From NCBI RefSeq assembly GCF_022129235.1, contig NZ_JADQAI010000013.1, forward strand, positions 1-48,033: DNA of 48,033 bases. Reading direction: 5' to 3'. The notes below the pieces were generated by a model. That model had not been told where the DNA came from. It was given only the letters and a program-made list of their open reading frames with translations, and searched no databases. The translations under genes were made by a program, and so were the position numbers. This document shows positions 17,086 through 25,760 of this stretch, in pieces (the stretch's first letter is position 1; every line of letters starts with the position of its first letter). Source of the stretch: Psychrobacter sp. Ps6. Lineage in GTDB: Bacteria; Pseudomonadota; Gammaproteobacteria; Pseudomonadales; Moraxellaceae.

Positions 17086-18030
17086 TTATTGCCCGCGAAT
17101 GGCCGCTAGCGTCTTCGCCAGCTCATCACGTGCCCCAATAAAACCATCAATACCTTTTGGTAATAGGTCTTGTGTGACTGTGTCTTGCTGATAGGCTGCG
17201 CTGAACTCTTCATGTGTCAAGCTCACTTGGCTCATCGCTTGCATATCCATGGACATGCTCGGCGATAACTGACGAGGCACATCGATATCCATGGCTGCCA
17301 GCTCATCGATTAGGTTGGGTGCAATGGTCAACAAATCGCAACCTGCGAGTGCCAATATCTGCTCAGTTGAGCGGAAACTCGCCCCCATGACTTGCGTATG
17401 ATAGCCATGCTGCTTGTAGTATTGGTAAATAAGTTTGACAGATTGTACGCCCATGTCCTCAGAAGCCGGTACGTTTTGACGGCTTTGCTGGCGTTTTTGC
17501 CAATCTAAAATACGCCCTACAAAAGGAGAGATGAGCGTCACGCCCGCATCTGCGCAGGCGATTGCTTGATGCTGACCAAATAATAGAGTCAAATTACAGT
17601 GAATGCCTCGGGTTTCAAGATAACGCGCCGCCTCAATGCCCTGCCAAGTTGCTGCCATTTTGATCAATACTCGTTCTGAGTCGATACCAGCTTTTTGATA
17701 AGCGTTCATAAAAGCTAAGGCTTTATCGATCGTCGCCCCAGTATCATAAGACAAACGCGCATCGACTTCGGTAGAAACGCGCCCTTCAATAAGCGCCAAA
17801 ATATCACAACCAACTTGAATGGTTAGGGCGTCAATCACCGCATCTACATCGCCATTATGACGGCTCATTGTTTCTGATAGCATGCCTTGGTTATCAGGAT
17901 GGATTAGTGCTTTGGTGATAAGGCTTGGATTGGTGGTCGCATCGATGGGTTTTAGACGGGCAATAGCAGCAAGGTCGCCAGTATCAGCGACAATGGTCGT
18001 CATGGTACGTAATTGTTGTAATGCGCTCAT
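17086..18030 (-). CDS. tal: Transaldolase
   Basis: A pentose-phosphate pathway enzyme moving a dihydroxyacetone unit between sugar phosphates. The 314-aa length fits TalB-type enzymes (317). DATTNPSLITKAL (about 30-42) is the family signature, and the Schiff-base Lys124 lies in VLIKMAATWQGI. GASFRSTEQILALAGCD binds phosphate. AAAGGA lies 6 nt before the ATG. The adhesin-E-like gene follows without a visible terminator between. Confidence 0.95.
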   Translation of the reverse strand: MSALQQLRTMTTIVADTGDLAAIARLKPIDATTNPSLITKALIHPDNQGMLSETMSRHNGDVDAVIDALTIQVGCDILALIEGRVSTEVDARLSYDTGATIDKALAFMNAYQKAGIDSERVLIKMAATWQGIEAARYLETRGIHCNLTLLFGQHQAIACADAGVTLISPFVGRILDWQKRQQSRQNVPASEDMGVQSVKLIYQYYKQHGYHTQVMGASFRSTEQILALAGCDLLTIAPNLIDELAAMDIDVPRQLSPSMSMDMQAMSQVSLTHEEFSAAYQQDTVTQDLLPKGIDGFIGARDELAKTLAAIRGQ

Positions 18031-18529
18031 CAGATATCCTTTTTCTTATTAATGATGTGGTGCTCCTCTTGTATATCGCAGGGTAGGGAGCTGAATGGAA
18101 ACTGTAACACAGTTTTCTACGTGTGTTTGCTCATAGTTGTGCTATGCGCCACTGTCATATCACTTAACTGTGATAATATTAATAATAATTTGCCGGCTTA
18201 TCACTATTTACGAATGGGCACTGACCTGAGTTTTTGCTATAGTAGAGCCGGTCATCCGCTGGTCTGTTGTATTTGGCGACCAATATAGCAGTAATACCAG
18301 AGAACGCCAATGACGCGCGATGTTTCTAACAGACTGTTTTTGGATGACGATTAAAATAGTTTCGGTCATTGACCACTATTTACCAATGACTTCATAATGA
18401 CACTCTCAAGCACTATAGGTATGTAGAGATAGCCGAAGCATTTAAAAAAAACAGTAAAATTTAGCAGATATTCATATCTAAATATTAGTAATACCTAACA
18501 GTGATAAAATCTAAAAAGGATAGGCGGTA
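18031..18529. other. Divergent intergenic region, transaldolase / pheA
   Basis: About 500 bp with no supported gene. A 78-codon open frame on the plus strand (18052-18288) has no ribosome binding site and no recognisable product. TGATAAAAT at 18502-18510 resembles an extended -10 just before pheA. I found no Phe-rich leader peptide, so classical pheA attenuation is not evident. Confidence 0.5.
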
Positions 18530-19702
18530 ATGAGCGAGCAGTCACCAGAACAAACCATGGACAATCTAAATCAAACCGCCGCAGGCGCTAGCGACACCGC
18601 AACTGAAAAAGAGTTTTTAGACAATATTCGCCAAAATATTGATGCGGTCGACTGTGAAATCCAAACACTCATCAATAATCGTGCCAAGCTGGCGCAACAA
18701 GTGGCAGCGGTAAAGAAAAACCACACGGCCGCTGATGGCAATATCAATCCTATCTTTTATCGTCCTGAGCGTGAAGCACAGGTGTTAAAAGCGGTCATGG
18801 AGCGCAATACGGGTCCAATCGCTGATGAAAAGATGGCACGTTTGTTCCGTGAAATCATGTCGGTATGCTTAGACTTAGAAGCGCCGCAGCGTATTGCCTT
18901 TTTAGGACCAGTTGGCACCTTTACCCATGCCGCTGCACTGAAGCATTTTGGCAAAGCTGCTGATACTGTGCCAATGACGACCATTACCGATGTATTCCGT
19001 GAAGTTGAAGCGGGAACTGCGATGTATGGCGTTGTCCCTGTCGAGAACTCTTCAGAAGGGGTAGTCAATCATACTTTGGACGGATTCTTATCTTCTACGC
19101 TAAAAATTATTGGTGAAGTTGAGCTGCCGATTCATCAAAACTTCTTAGTCGCTGAGCATACTAAGCTTGATGGTTTGAGCCGTATTTACTCGCACCAGCA
19201 GTCATTGGCTCAGTGCCGTCATTGGCTAGATGTGAATTTTCCTAATGTGGAGCGCGTTGCGGTATCAAGCAATGGTGAAGCAGCGCGTCGCCTCAAAAAC
19301 GAATGGCATTCAGCAGCAATCGCTGGTGACGTTGCGGTTGCAGAGTACGGCTTACATAAGCTTTATTCAAACATTGAAGATAATCCAAGCAATACTACCC
19401 GTTTCCTTATCATCGGTCATGAGGCCATTGCGCCTTCTGGTCAAGACAAAACCTCCATCGTTGTCTCAGCCCATGACAGAGCTGGTGCATTGATCGAAAT
19501 CTTGAAACCTTTGTCATATCATGGCGTATCGATGACCAGTATCGAGACACGTCCTGAGCGTCCTAATAAGTGGGCATATGTGTTCTTTATTGATATGAAC
19601 GGTCATATCAATGATCCAAATGTCAGCGCCGCTATCAACGATATTCGCCCATTGGTAAAAGATCTGCGCATCTTAGGCTCGTATCCAAAAGCAGTATTGT
19701 AG
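18530..19702 (+). CDS. pheA: Bifunctional chorismate mutase / prephenate dehydratase
   Basis: It converts chorismate to prephenate and then phenylpyruvate, the phenylalanine branch. Domains in order: AroQ chorismate mutase (about 27-115, FLDNIRQNIDAVDCEIQTLI), prephenate dehydratase (about 121-300, IAFLGPVGTFTHAAALKHFG; VVPVENSSEGVV), and a C-terminal ACT domain (about 308-385) with ETRPERPNKWAYVFFID, the phenylalanine feedback site. Length 390 aa is typical. The first ~25 residues are a nonconserved polar tail. It heads the pheA-hisC-tyrA/aroA block; hisC follows after 95 bp. Confidence 0.96.
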   Translation: MSEQSPEQTMDNLNQTAAGASDTATEKEFLDNIRQNIDAVDCEIQTLINNRAKLAQQVAAVKKNHTAADGNINPIFYRPEREAQVLKAVMERNTGPIADEKMARLFREIMSVCLDLEAPQRIAFLGPVGTFTHAAALKHFGKAADTVPMTTITDVFREVEAGTAMYGVVPVENSSEGVVNHTLDGFLSSTLKIIGEVELPIHQNFLVAEHTKLDGLSRIYSHQQSLAQCRHWLDVNFPNVERVAVSSNGEAARRLKNEWHSAAIAGDVAVAEYGLHKLYSNIEDNPSNTTRFLIIGHEAIAPSGQDKTSIVVSAHDRAGALIEILKPLSYHGVSMTSIETRPERPNKWAYVFFIDMNGHINDPNVSAAINDIRPLVKDLRILGSYPKAVL

Positions 19703-19797
19703 AAATATATCGGGTCATCTATTAGTTTGTTTATCTACCGAGATTGACACTTAATAGATGGGCGATCGCATTTAGTGATAATACTTAAGGATAAATC

Positions 19798-20940
19798 ATG
19801 CAGCCTGATCAATTGACAGCATCAAACCTATCGCCATTAACGCCAGCTTATGACAGTATTTTGGCGTTGGCACCTTATCAGACAGGTAAACCAATTGAAG
19901 AGCTGACGCGCGAATATGGTGTCTCAGATGTGGTGAAACTGGCCAGCAATGAGAACCCGATGGGGTGTTCACCGCGAGTGACGCTAGCGGTCACTGAGCA
20001 GTTGGGTCAATTGTCACGTTATCCTGATGGCAATGGCTATTATCTGAAGCAAGCGTTAGCTGACTTCAATGATGTCAAAGTCGAGCAGATTACGCTTGGT
20101 AATGGCTCTGATGATTTGCTCGATATTTTAGCACGTAGTTTTGTGGGCGTTGATGATGCTATCGTCTATAGTCAGTATGCGTTTGTGGTCTACTCTATGC
20201 TGGCGAAGATGCAAGGTGCTACAGGAATTGAAGTACCTGCTCAGCGCTTTGGCCACAATCTAAAAGCCATGAGCCAAGCGGTACAAGATAACTCGAATAC
20301 CAAAATCGTCTTTATTGCCAATCCGAACAATCCAACGGGTACGCAGTTAGAGCAAAAAGAGCTGCGCCAGTTCGTTGCCAGTGTGCCAAGCTCAGTCTTG
20401 GTGGTACTAGATGAAGCTTACATCGAGTATAGCCCTGAGAGTAACAACCGTGCATTATTAGATGAGTTTGATAATGTCATCATCGTGCGTACGTTTTCTA
20501 AAGCTTATGGGCTGGCAGGTTTACGTGTGGGCTATGCATTAAGCTCAGTAGCTGTTGCAGAGTTATTGAACCGAATTCGTCAGCCATTCAATGTCAGTCG
20601 TGTAGGCCTAGCTGCTGCCGCTGCGGCACTTGCTGATCAAGATTTTATCGAAAAAACGCGCCAGATGAATGATGAGCAAATGCGTTGGTTAGAAAAGCAG
20701 TTTGATACATTAGGATTGGGGTTTGTGAAGTCGCATGCCAATTTTATTATGGTTGAGGTACAGGTTGAGATGGAAGATATAACTGCGGCTTCAATCCATC
20801 AAGCACTCCTTGAGCAAGGCGTTATTGTTCGGCCATTAGGCGCTTATGGGCTGCCAAACTGGTTGCGTATTACGGTGGGTGTGGCCGAGGACAATTTACG
20901 TTTGATTGATACTTTGCGTTCTATTCTGAGTGAAGACTAA
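19798..20940 (+). CDS. hisC: Histidinol-phosphate/aromatic aminotransferase
   Basis: A PLP-dependent class I aminotransferase of 380 aa. It carries KLASNENPMGCSP, FIANPNNPTGTQ, VVLDEAYIEY and the PLP lysine (Lys235) in TFSKAYGLAGLRVGYAL. AAGGA lies 7 nt before the ATG. It lies between pheA and tyrA/aroA rather than in a his operon. The inference is that this is the HisC2-type paralogue that transaminates prephenate or aryl-pyruvates, possibly also serving histidine synthesis. Confidence 0.92.
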   Translation: MQPDQLTASNLSPLTPAYDSILALAPYQTGKPIEELTREYGVSDVVKLASNENPMGCSPRVTLAVTEQLGQLSRYPDGNGYYLKQALADFNDVKVEQITLGNGSDDLLDILARSFVGVDDAIVYSQYAFVVYSMLAKMQGATGIEVPAQRFGHNLKAMSQAVQDNSNTKIVFIANPNNPTGTQLEQKELRQFVASVPSSVLVVLDEAYIEYSPESNNRALLDEFDNVIIVRTFSKAYGLAGLRVGYALSSVAVAELLNRIRQPFNVSRVGLAAAAAALADQDFIEKTRQMNDEQMRWLEKQFDTLGLGFVKSHANFIMVEVQVEMEDITAASIHQALLEQGVIVRPLGAYGLPNWLRITVGVAEDNLRLIDTLRSILSED

Positions 20941-21037
20941 GCACATCCATTAATATTTTTAACTTAAAAATTGATCTCAACTAGCCATTAAAATTTATAA
21001 CACTAAGATTATCCTTATCTATGTCTTAGTGTGTCCA

Positions 21038-23383
21038 ATGAGAAAAGCCGTGAGTAGTCAGGAAAATAATAAACTTCAATCGTCTCTAAATGCTACGACA
21101 CCTATATTTAAACAAGTTTGTGTGATTGGACTTGGACTGATTGGTGCCAGTTTTGCGCAAGCTATTAAAGATAATGACTTAAGCGCGCGTCTGGTAGCAG
21201 TCGATAGACATGCGCCAAGTATTGCAGAAGCTATTGAGCATGGTCTGCTAGATGCAGGTAGTGCAAACTTACAAGACGTCATCGCTGGTAGTGATTTAAT
21301 TATTATTGCAGTGCCAGTACAGGCAGTTCAAGCAGTGTTCATTGATATCAAACAAGCGATGGATAACGGACAGCTTACCAGTGATTGCATCATGACAGAT
21401 GTCTGTAGTACCAAAGTCAATATCATTGACGCGGCCAAAACGGTGTTTGGTTCGTTACCAGTAGGATTAGTGCCCGCGCATCCAATTGCTGGGGCTGAAA
21501 ATTCAGGGTATCATGCCAGACGCGCCAATTTATTTGTCAATCATAGTGTCATTATCTGTGAGCTAGCTACTACAAGTAATATTGCTATTACTAAGCTGCG
21601 ATTATTATGGGAATCAGTGGGCGCAAATGTTATAACGATGGATGCAGGTCACCATGATCGTATATTAGCGCATACCAGCCATTTGCCGCATTTGCTTGCC
21701 TTCAATTTGGTTGAGCAGTTAGCAAGCCATGATGATAATTTAGATATGTTTCGTTATGCCGCTGGTGGGTTCCGCGATTTTACGCGTATCGCCGCAAGCG
21801 ACCCTAAAATGTGGCATGATATATTTTTTGCCAACCAAAGCGCCATTGTGAGCGCCCTTGATGAGTATGGTGTCTATCTGCAAACCATGCGCCAGCTCAT
21901 CATTGATAAAGATTCAACCGCCCTGATGGGACTTTTGGGCCGCGCGCAAGCCGCACGGCGACATTTTGGCCATATGTTAGCCAGCACCCCTTATACGGAT
22001 ACTTCTGCCATGTCAGCTTCTTATAATATTACCCCTAGCAATACTGTCTCTGGCACCATTGCCATTCCTGGTGACAAATCTATCTCGCATCGTAGCATTA
22101 TGCTGGGCAGTCTTGCCACAGGCGTAACAAATGTGACTGGATTTTTGGAAGGGGAAGATGCGCTAGCAACGCTACAAGCATTCCGTGATATGGGTGTGAC
22201 TATCGAAGGCCCTGATAATGGCAACTTGACCATTCATGGTGTCGGTATGAATGGTTTAAAACCAAGCAAAACGCCATTGTATATGGGCAACTCAGGCACT
22301 AGTATGCGTCTGCTGTCTGGTATTTTAGCCGCGCAATCATTTGATAGTGTACTAACAGGTGATACCAGCCTAAATAAACGTCCGATGGAGCGTGTGGCTG
22401 CACCGTTACGGTCTATGGGTGCTGTTATCCAGAGCACAGGTCATAGTGGTACCGCACCGCTTAGCATTACGGGTCGCGATACAGCTGGTAAGCCATTGCA
22501 GGGCACTGAATATGATATGCCAGTGGCGTCAGCGCAGGTAAAGTCTTGCTTGCTACTAGCAGGTCTATGGGCCGAGGGTACGACAACGGTCACACAGCCT
22601 GAGATTAGCCGTGACCATACTGAGCGTATGCTCTCGGCCTTTGGTTACCCGGTAACTGTAGAAGGAAATCGCATCAGTGTCACTGGCGGTGGCACACTAA
22701 CAGGTGGCGATATTGCGGTTCCTGCTGATATCTCATCTGCAGCGTTTTTTATGGTGGCCGCTGCTATTAGCCAAAATAGTGAGTTGACCTTGACGCAAGT
22801 CGGTATCAATCCTACGCGTACTGGCGTTATTGATATTCTAAAATTAATGAATGCAGATATTAGCCTAAGCAATGAAACGCACGTTGGCGGCGAGCCAGTG
22901 GCTGATATTACCATTCGCAGCTCAAACTTGGTCGGTATTGAGATACCAGAGCATCTCGTACCACTAGCAATTGATGAGTTCCCTGTACTGTTTGTCGCGG
23001 CTAGCTGTGCCAAAGGGCGTACCGTCTTGACTGGCGCTAAAGAGTTGCGTGTTAAAGAGTCGGATCGTATTGCGGTGATGGCAGAGGGCCTACAGACGCT
23101 TGGCATTGATTGTACCGTCACTGATGATGGGCTGATTATTGAAGGCAAAGGCACTGCTACTGAGAACGGCGATATAAATAATAGCCAGCCTGTCTTTGGT
23201 GGTGGTCACATTGTCTCGCATCATGACCATCGTATTGCGATGAGTTTCTCTGTTGCCAGTTTACGTGCTGCTGAGCAAATTACAATTGAGGGTACAGAGA
23301 CGGTCAATACCAGCTTCCCAGGTTTTGCTGAGCTTGCCAACCAAATCGGTATGTCTATTCAAGTGGATACTGATGCTGAATAA
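21038..23383 (+). CDS. tyrA-aroA: Fused prephenate dehydrogenase / EPSP synthase
   Basis: One chain of about 781 aa carries two shikimate-pathway enzymes. Residues ~25-315 are an NAD-dependent TyrA (VCVIGLGLIGASFAQAI; GLVPAHPIAGAENSG; HTSHLPHLLAFNL). Residues ~330-775 are EPSP synthase (IPGDKSISHRSIMLGSL; MGNSGTSMRLLSGIL; VKESDRIAVMAEGL; DHRIAMSFSVASL). The PGDKSISHRS form belongs to class II AroA; the residue that is Ala in the glyphosate-tolerant CP4 enzyme is Gly here. The start is uncertain: GTG 21029, ATG 21038 and GTG 21050 are all in frame, with no good ribosome site. The fusion is known in Acinetobacter and related genera. Confidence 0.95.
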   Translation: MRKAVSSQENNKLQSSLNATTPIFKQVCVIGLGLIGASFAQAIKDNDLSARLVAVDRHAPSIAEAIEHGLLDAGSANLQDVIAGSDLIIIAVPVQAVQAVFIDIKQAMDNGQLTSDCIMTDVCSTKVNIIDAAKTVFGSLPVGLVPAHPIAGAENSGYHARRANLFVNHSVIICELATTSNIAITKLRLLWESVGANVITMDAGHHDRILAHTSHLPHLLAFNLVEQLASHDDNLDMFRYAAGGFRDFTRIAASDPKMWHDIFFANQSAIVSALDEYGVYLQTMRQLIIDKDSTALMGLLGRAQAARRHFGHMLASTPYTDTSAMSASYNITPSNTVSGTIAIPGDKSISHRSIMLGSLATGVTNVTGFLEGEDALATLQAFRDMGVTIEGPDNGNLTIHGVGMNGLKPSKTPLYMGNSGTSMRLLSGILAAQSFDSVLTGDTSLNKRPMERVAAPLRSMGAVIQSTGHSGTAPLSITGRDTAGKPLQGTEYDMPVASAQVKSCLLLAGLWAEGTTTVTQPEISRDHTERMLSAFGYPVTVEGNRISVTGGGTLTGGDIAVPADISSAAFFMVAAAISQNSELTLTQVGINPTRTGVIDILKLMNADISLSNETHVGGEPVADITIRSSNLVGIEIPEHLVPLAIDEFPVLFVAASCAKGRTVLTGAKELRVKESDRIAVMAEGLQTLGIDCTVTDDGLIIEGKGTATENGDINNSQPVFGGGHIVSHHDHRIAMSFSVASLRAAEQITIEGTETVNTSFPGFAELANQIGMSIQVDTDAE

Positions 23384-23460
23384 ATGAGTGAGTGTGGATC
23401 AACATGTTCCTATGATTACGCACTGTAAAGCATCCATAAAAAGCTCAATCTAATATTGTT

Positions 23461-23500
23461 AGCAATGTACTCATGTCACTATTGGCATGAGTACATTGCT
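23461..23500 (+). terminator. Hairpin after tyrA-aroA
   Basis: Arms agcaatgtactcatg (23461-23475) and its exact complement (23486-23500) form a 15-bp stem with a 10-nt loop. The tail is only ttatatct, so it is a weak or non-canonical terminator. It would end the pheA-hisC-tyrA/aroA transcript or stabilise its 3' end. Confidence 0.6.
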
Positions 23501-23609
23501 TTATATCTTATAATTTCACTGTAGTGACCCTGCGCTTTCACCACTAAATTGATAATAATAATCAGAATTAGGTGAGGGTGCGCTTTGCTCTAAAAAGTTG
23601 TCCTGTACT

Positions 23610-24560
23610 ATGACTACCCAAAATGTCGTCAAAAAACCTGTTGCCCCGATTACCACAACTAGACGCGGTATTATCACTGCGCTTATTGCCTTTTTTATCT
23701 GGGGTGGTTTCCCTTTATACTTTAAGCAATTATCCGATTACGATGCGACCGAAATCATAGGACACCGTATTGTTTGGACGTTTTTTTGCCTACTCATTGT
23801 ATTGGTAGCGACCAAGCGTTGGGGGTGGATAGAGACGCTCAAACAAAACCCAAGATGGATCGCGTTGTCACTCGTCTCTGGGTTAATTATCGCAACCAAC
23901 TGGCTGACCTATGTATGGGCGGTCAATCATGATCGTATCCTTGAGGCCAGTTTAGGCTACTTCATTGGTCCATTGGTGGGTGTTGGCCTATCGATGATTT
24001 TATTCAAAGAGCGCCTGCGCACGCTACAATGGGTAGCCATTGGCTTTGCACTACTGTCTGTAGTCATTCAAGTGGTGATGCTTGGTAGTCTGCCTTGGAT
24101 ATCATTGATTTTAGCGTTCAGCTTTAGTACTTACGGCACCATTCAGCGGCAAACCCCATTAACTGCTGTTGATGCGATGTTTGTTGAAACGGCCATGCTA
24201 GTCCCTTTATGTATTTGGTGGTTTTGGCAGTCTGATGTGGTCAGCCATCAGCTAAGCTTTTGGTTTAGCGCAAACATTTGGTTATTGATGCTTGCAGGCC
24301 CGATTACTTTAATACCACTATTGTTATTTAATAAATCGACCAAGCTTGTCGCATATAGTATCTTAAGCTTTATGAACTATCTGACGCCGACCTTTATTTT
24401 CTTCTTAGCGGTATTTTATTACAATGAACCATTTGATCTACATCGTCTGGCAGTATTTGGTTTGATTTGGTTAGGGTTACTCTTATTTAGCATTGATCTG
24501 TGGCGACATCGTCCAAGCAAAGTGTTAAAGGCTGAGCGTCTCCGTGAAGAGGCTTTGTGA
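23610..24560 (+). CDS. rarD: RarD-type EamA permease
   Basis: An inner-membrane protein of about 316 aa with around ten hydrophobic segments and two EamA repeats. RarD family marks are clear: FFIWGGFPLYFKQLSDYDATEIIGHRIVWTF at the start, TNWLTYVWAVNHDRILEASLGYFIGPL in the middle and FMNYLTPTFIFFLAVFYYNEPF near the end. I start at the ATG at 23610; a TTG four codons upstream is in frame. No good ribosome site is seen. The transported substrate of RarD proteins is not established. Confidence 0.9.
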   Translation: MTTQNVVKKPVAPITTTRRGIITALIAFFIWGGFPLYFKQLSDYDATEIIGHRIVWTFFCLLIVLVATKRWGWIETLKQNPRWIALSLVSGLIIATNWLTYVWAVNHDRILEASLGYFIGPLVGVGLSMILFKERLRTLQWVAIGFALLSVVIQVVMLGSLPWISLILAFSFSTYGTIQRQTPLTAVDAMFVETAMLVPLCIWWFWQSDVVSHQLSFWFSANIWLLMLAGPITLIPLLLFNKSTKLVAYSILSFMNYLTPTFIFFLAVFYYNEPFDLHRLAVFGLIWLGLLLFSIDLWRHRPSKVLKAERLREEAL

Positions 24561-24617
24561 TCGGTTAAGTAAAAAATTAAAAATACGCACAAAAAATTAG
24601 CAAACAAGGATGAAAGG

Positions 24618-25055
24618 ATGTTTCATACGCAGTCTGATGTAGTATTTATAAAAGGTCTAAAAGTTGAAGCGGTGATTGGTGTGTTTGATTGGGAGCGCGC
24701 CATTACTCAGCCATTACTGATCGATATCGCGCTTGAGACCGACATTAGCCGTGCTGCTGTGTCCGATGATGTCAGAGATGCCTTGAGTTATAAAGAAGTC
24801 TGTGATGATGTGAGCGAGTGGTGTAAAGAGATTCAAGCAAAGCTGCTTGAGCATTTGGCCGGTCAGATCTCTGATAATATATTTGCAAAATATGACTGTC
24901 AAAAAATCACGTTGAGCATTGCCAAGCCGACTGCCATTGCCCAAGCAGATGCGGTAGGGGTACAAATAACACGTTATGCGCCAGCGCTAACCAATGAGCC
25001 AGCTACTAAAGACGTTACCAAAGAAGTTAATGATAGCCAAGCCGATGATGCATAA
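24618..25055 (+). CDS. folB: Dihydroneopterin aldolase
   Basis: It cleaves 7,8-dihydroneopterin to 6-hydroxymethyl-dihydropterin and glycolaldehyde in folate synthesis. The FolB core covers residues 8-122: VFIKGLKVEAVIGVFDWERA, QPLLIDIALE, LSYKEVCDDV, LLEHLAGQISDNIF (catalytic Lys in the following ITLSIAKPTA strand). A polar tail of about 20 residues follows the core. AAGGA lies 7 nt before the ATG. It overlaps the start of folK, the next pathway step, so the pair is translationally coupled. Confidence 0.93.
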   Translation: MFHTQSDVVFIKGLKVEAVIGVFDWERAITQPLLIDIALETDISRAAVSDDVRDALSYKEVCDDVSEWCKEIQAKLLEHLAGQISDNIFAKYDCQKITLSIAKPTAIAQADAVGVQITRYAPALTNEPATKDVTKEVNDSQADDA

Positions 25056-25578
25056 AACGTCGATGGAGTTGAATGTGGCAACGCTAACACAATGCGCACC
25101 TGAGACTCTGCAAGCGCAGTCCGTGGTAGAGATGGTGTTAGCGCTGGGTAGCAACTATCAAGCCGAGAAGTATCTACCGCTTGCTCGAGAGAGTTTGGCA
25201 GCGCTGGGTGAGGTAAAGCTATCTACTGCTTTTCAAAACCCTGATTTTACCGCGACTACCCAATTACCAAAACCTGACTATACCAATCAATGCGTCTATC
25301 TAGTACTGACCACACCAATGAGTCTGCAGCAACTACAGCAAACCTTTAAAACACTTGAGGGGAACTGTAATAGACGTCGACAGACTAAGCCGAATCAAGT
25401 ACGGCGAGTGACAATGGACATTGATATTTTGATGGTCAAATTGGCTAACATAGAAAATAGCCTAAGCAAAAAATTGATGTTTAAATCAATGTCTGATTGG
25501 ATAGTAATGGCAGATCGTTATCCGTTTAAAGCGCATGAGGAAGCTGGGGTTAAAGAATTGATTTTAACCAAGCTATAG
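25048..25578 (+). CDS. folK: Divergent 6-hydroxymethyl-dihydropterin pyrophosphokinase
   Basis: It would transfer pyrophosphate from ATP to the pterin made by FolB. The core begins VLALGSNYQAEKYLPLARESLAAL and includes CVYLVLTTPMSLQQLQQTFKTLE and RRVTMDIDILMVKL, where the two metal-binding Asp of DxD are kept. It is divergent: the usual W/GxRxLDLDIL context is replaced, with the conserved Arg shifted one position. The start is ambiguous among ATG 25048 (overlapping the folB stop), ATG 25063 and GTG 25075, the last having GGAG 6 nt upstream. Activity is likely but less certain than for folB. Confidence 0.75.
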   Translation: MHKTSMELNVATLTQCAPETLQAQSVVEMVLALGSNYQAEKYLPLARESLAALGEVKLSTAFQNPDFTATTQLPKPDYTNQCVYLVLTTPMSLQQLQQTFKTLEGNCNRRRQTKPNQVRRVTMDIDILMVKLANIENSLSKKLMFKSMSDWIVMADRYPFKAHEEAGVKELILTKL

Positions 25579-25760
25579 TTTGGCTAATAAGTAGCCGTAT
25601 CTTAATCACCATTATATCTTGTTATCTGAAACCATCGCTGTTCAGTACTCACTCTGCCTTAACCTATCAGTTTCCTAGACGAAAATCTAATAAAAACTAT
25701 GCGATTATATAAGCAATTGTTAGTATAAGTGACGATGTAATCTTCAAGATACTACTACCT

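Noticed and set aside
18052..18288. 78-codon open frame before pheA, considered as a leader peptide
   Set aside because: It has no run of phenylalanine codons and no attenuator hairpin, and it ends 240 bp before pheA.
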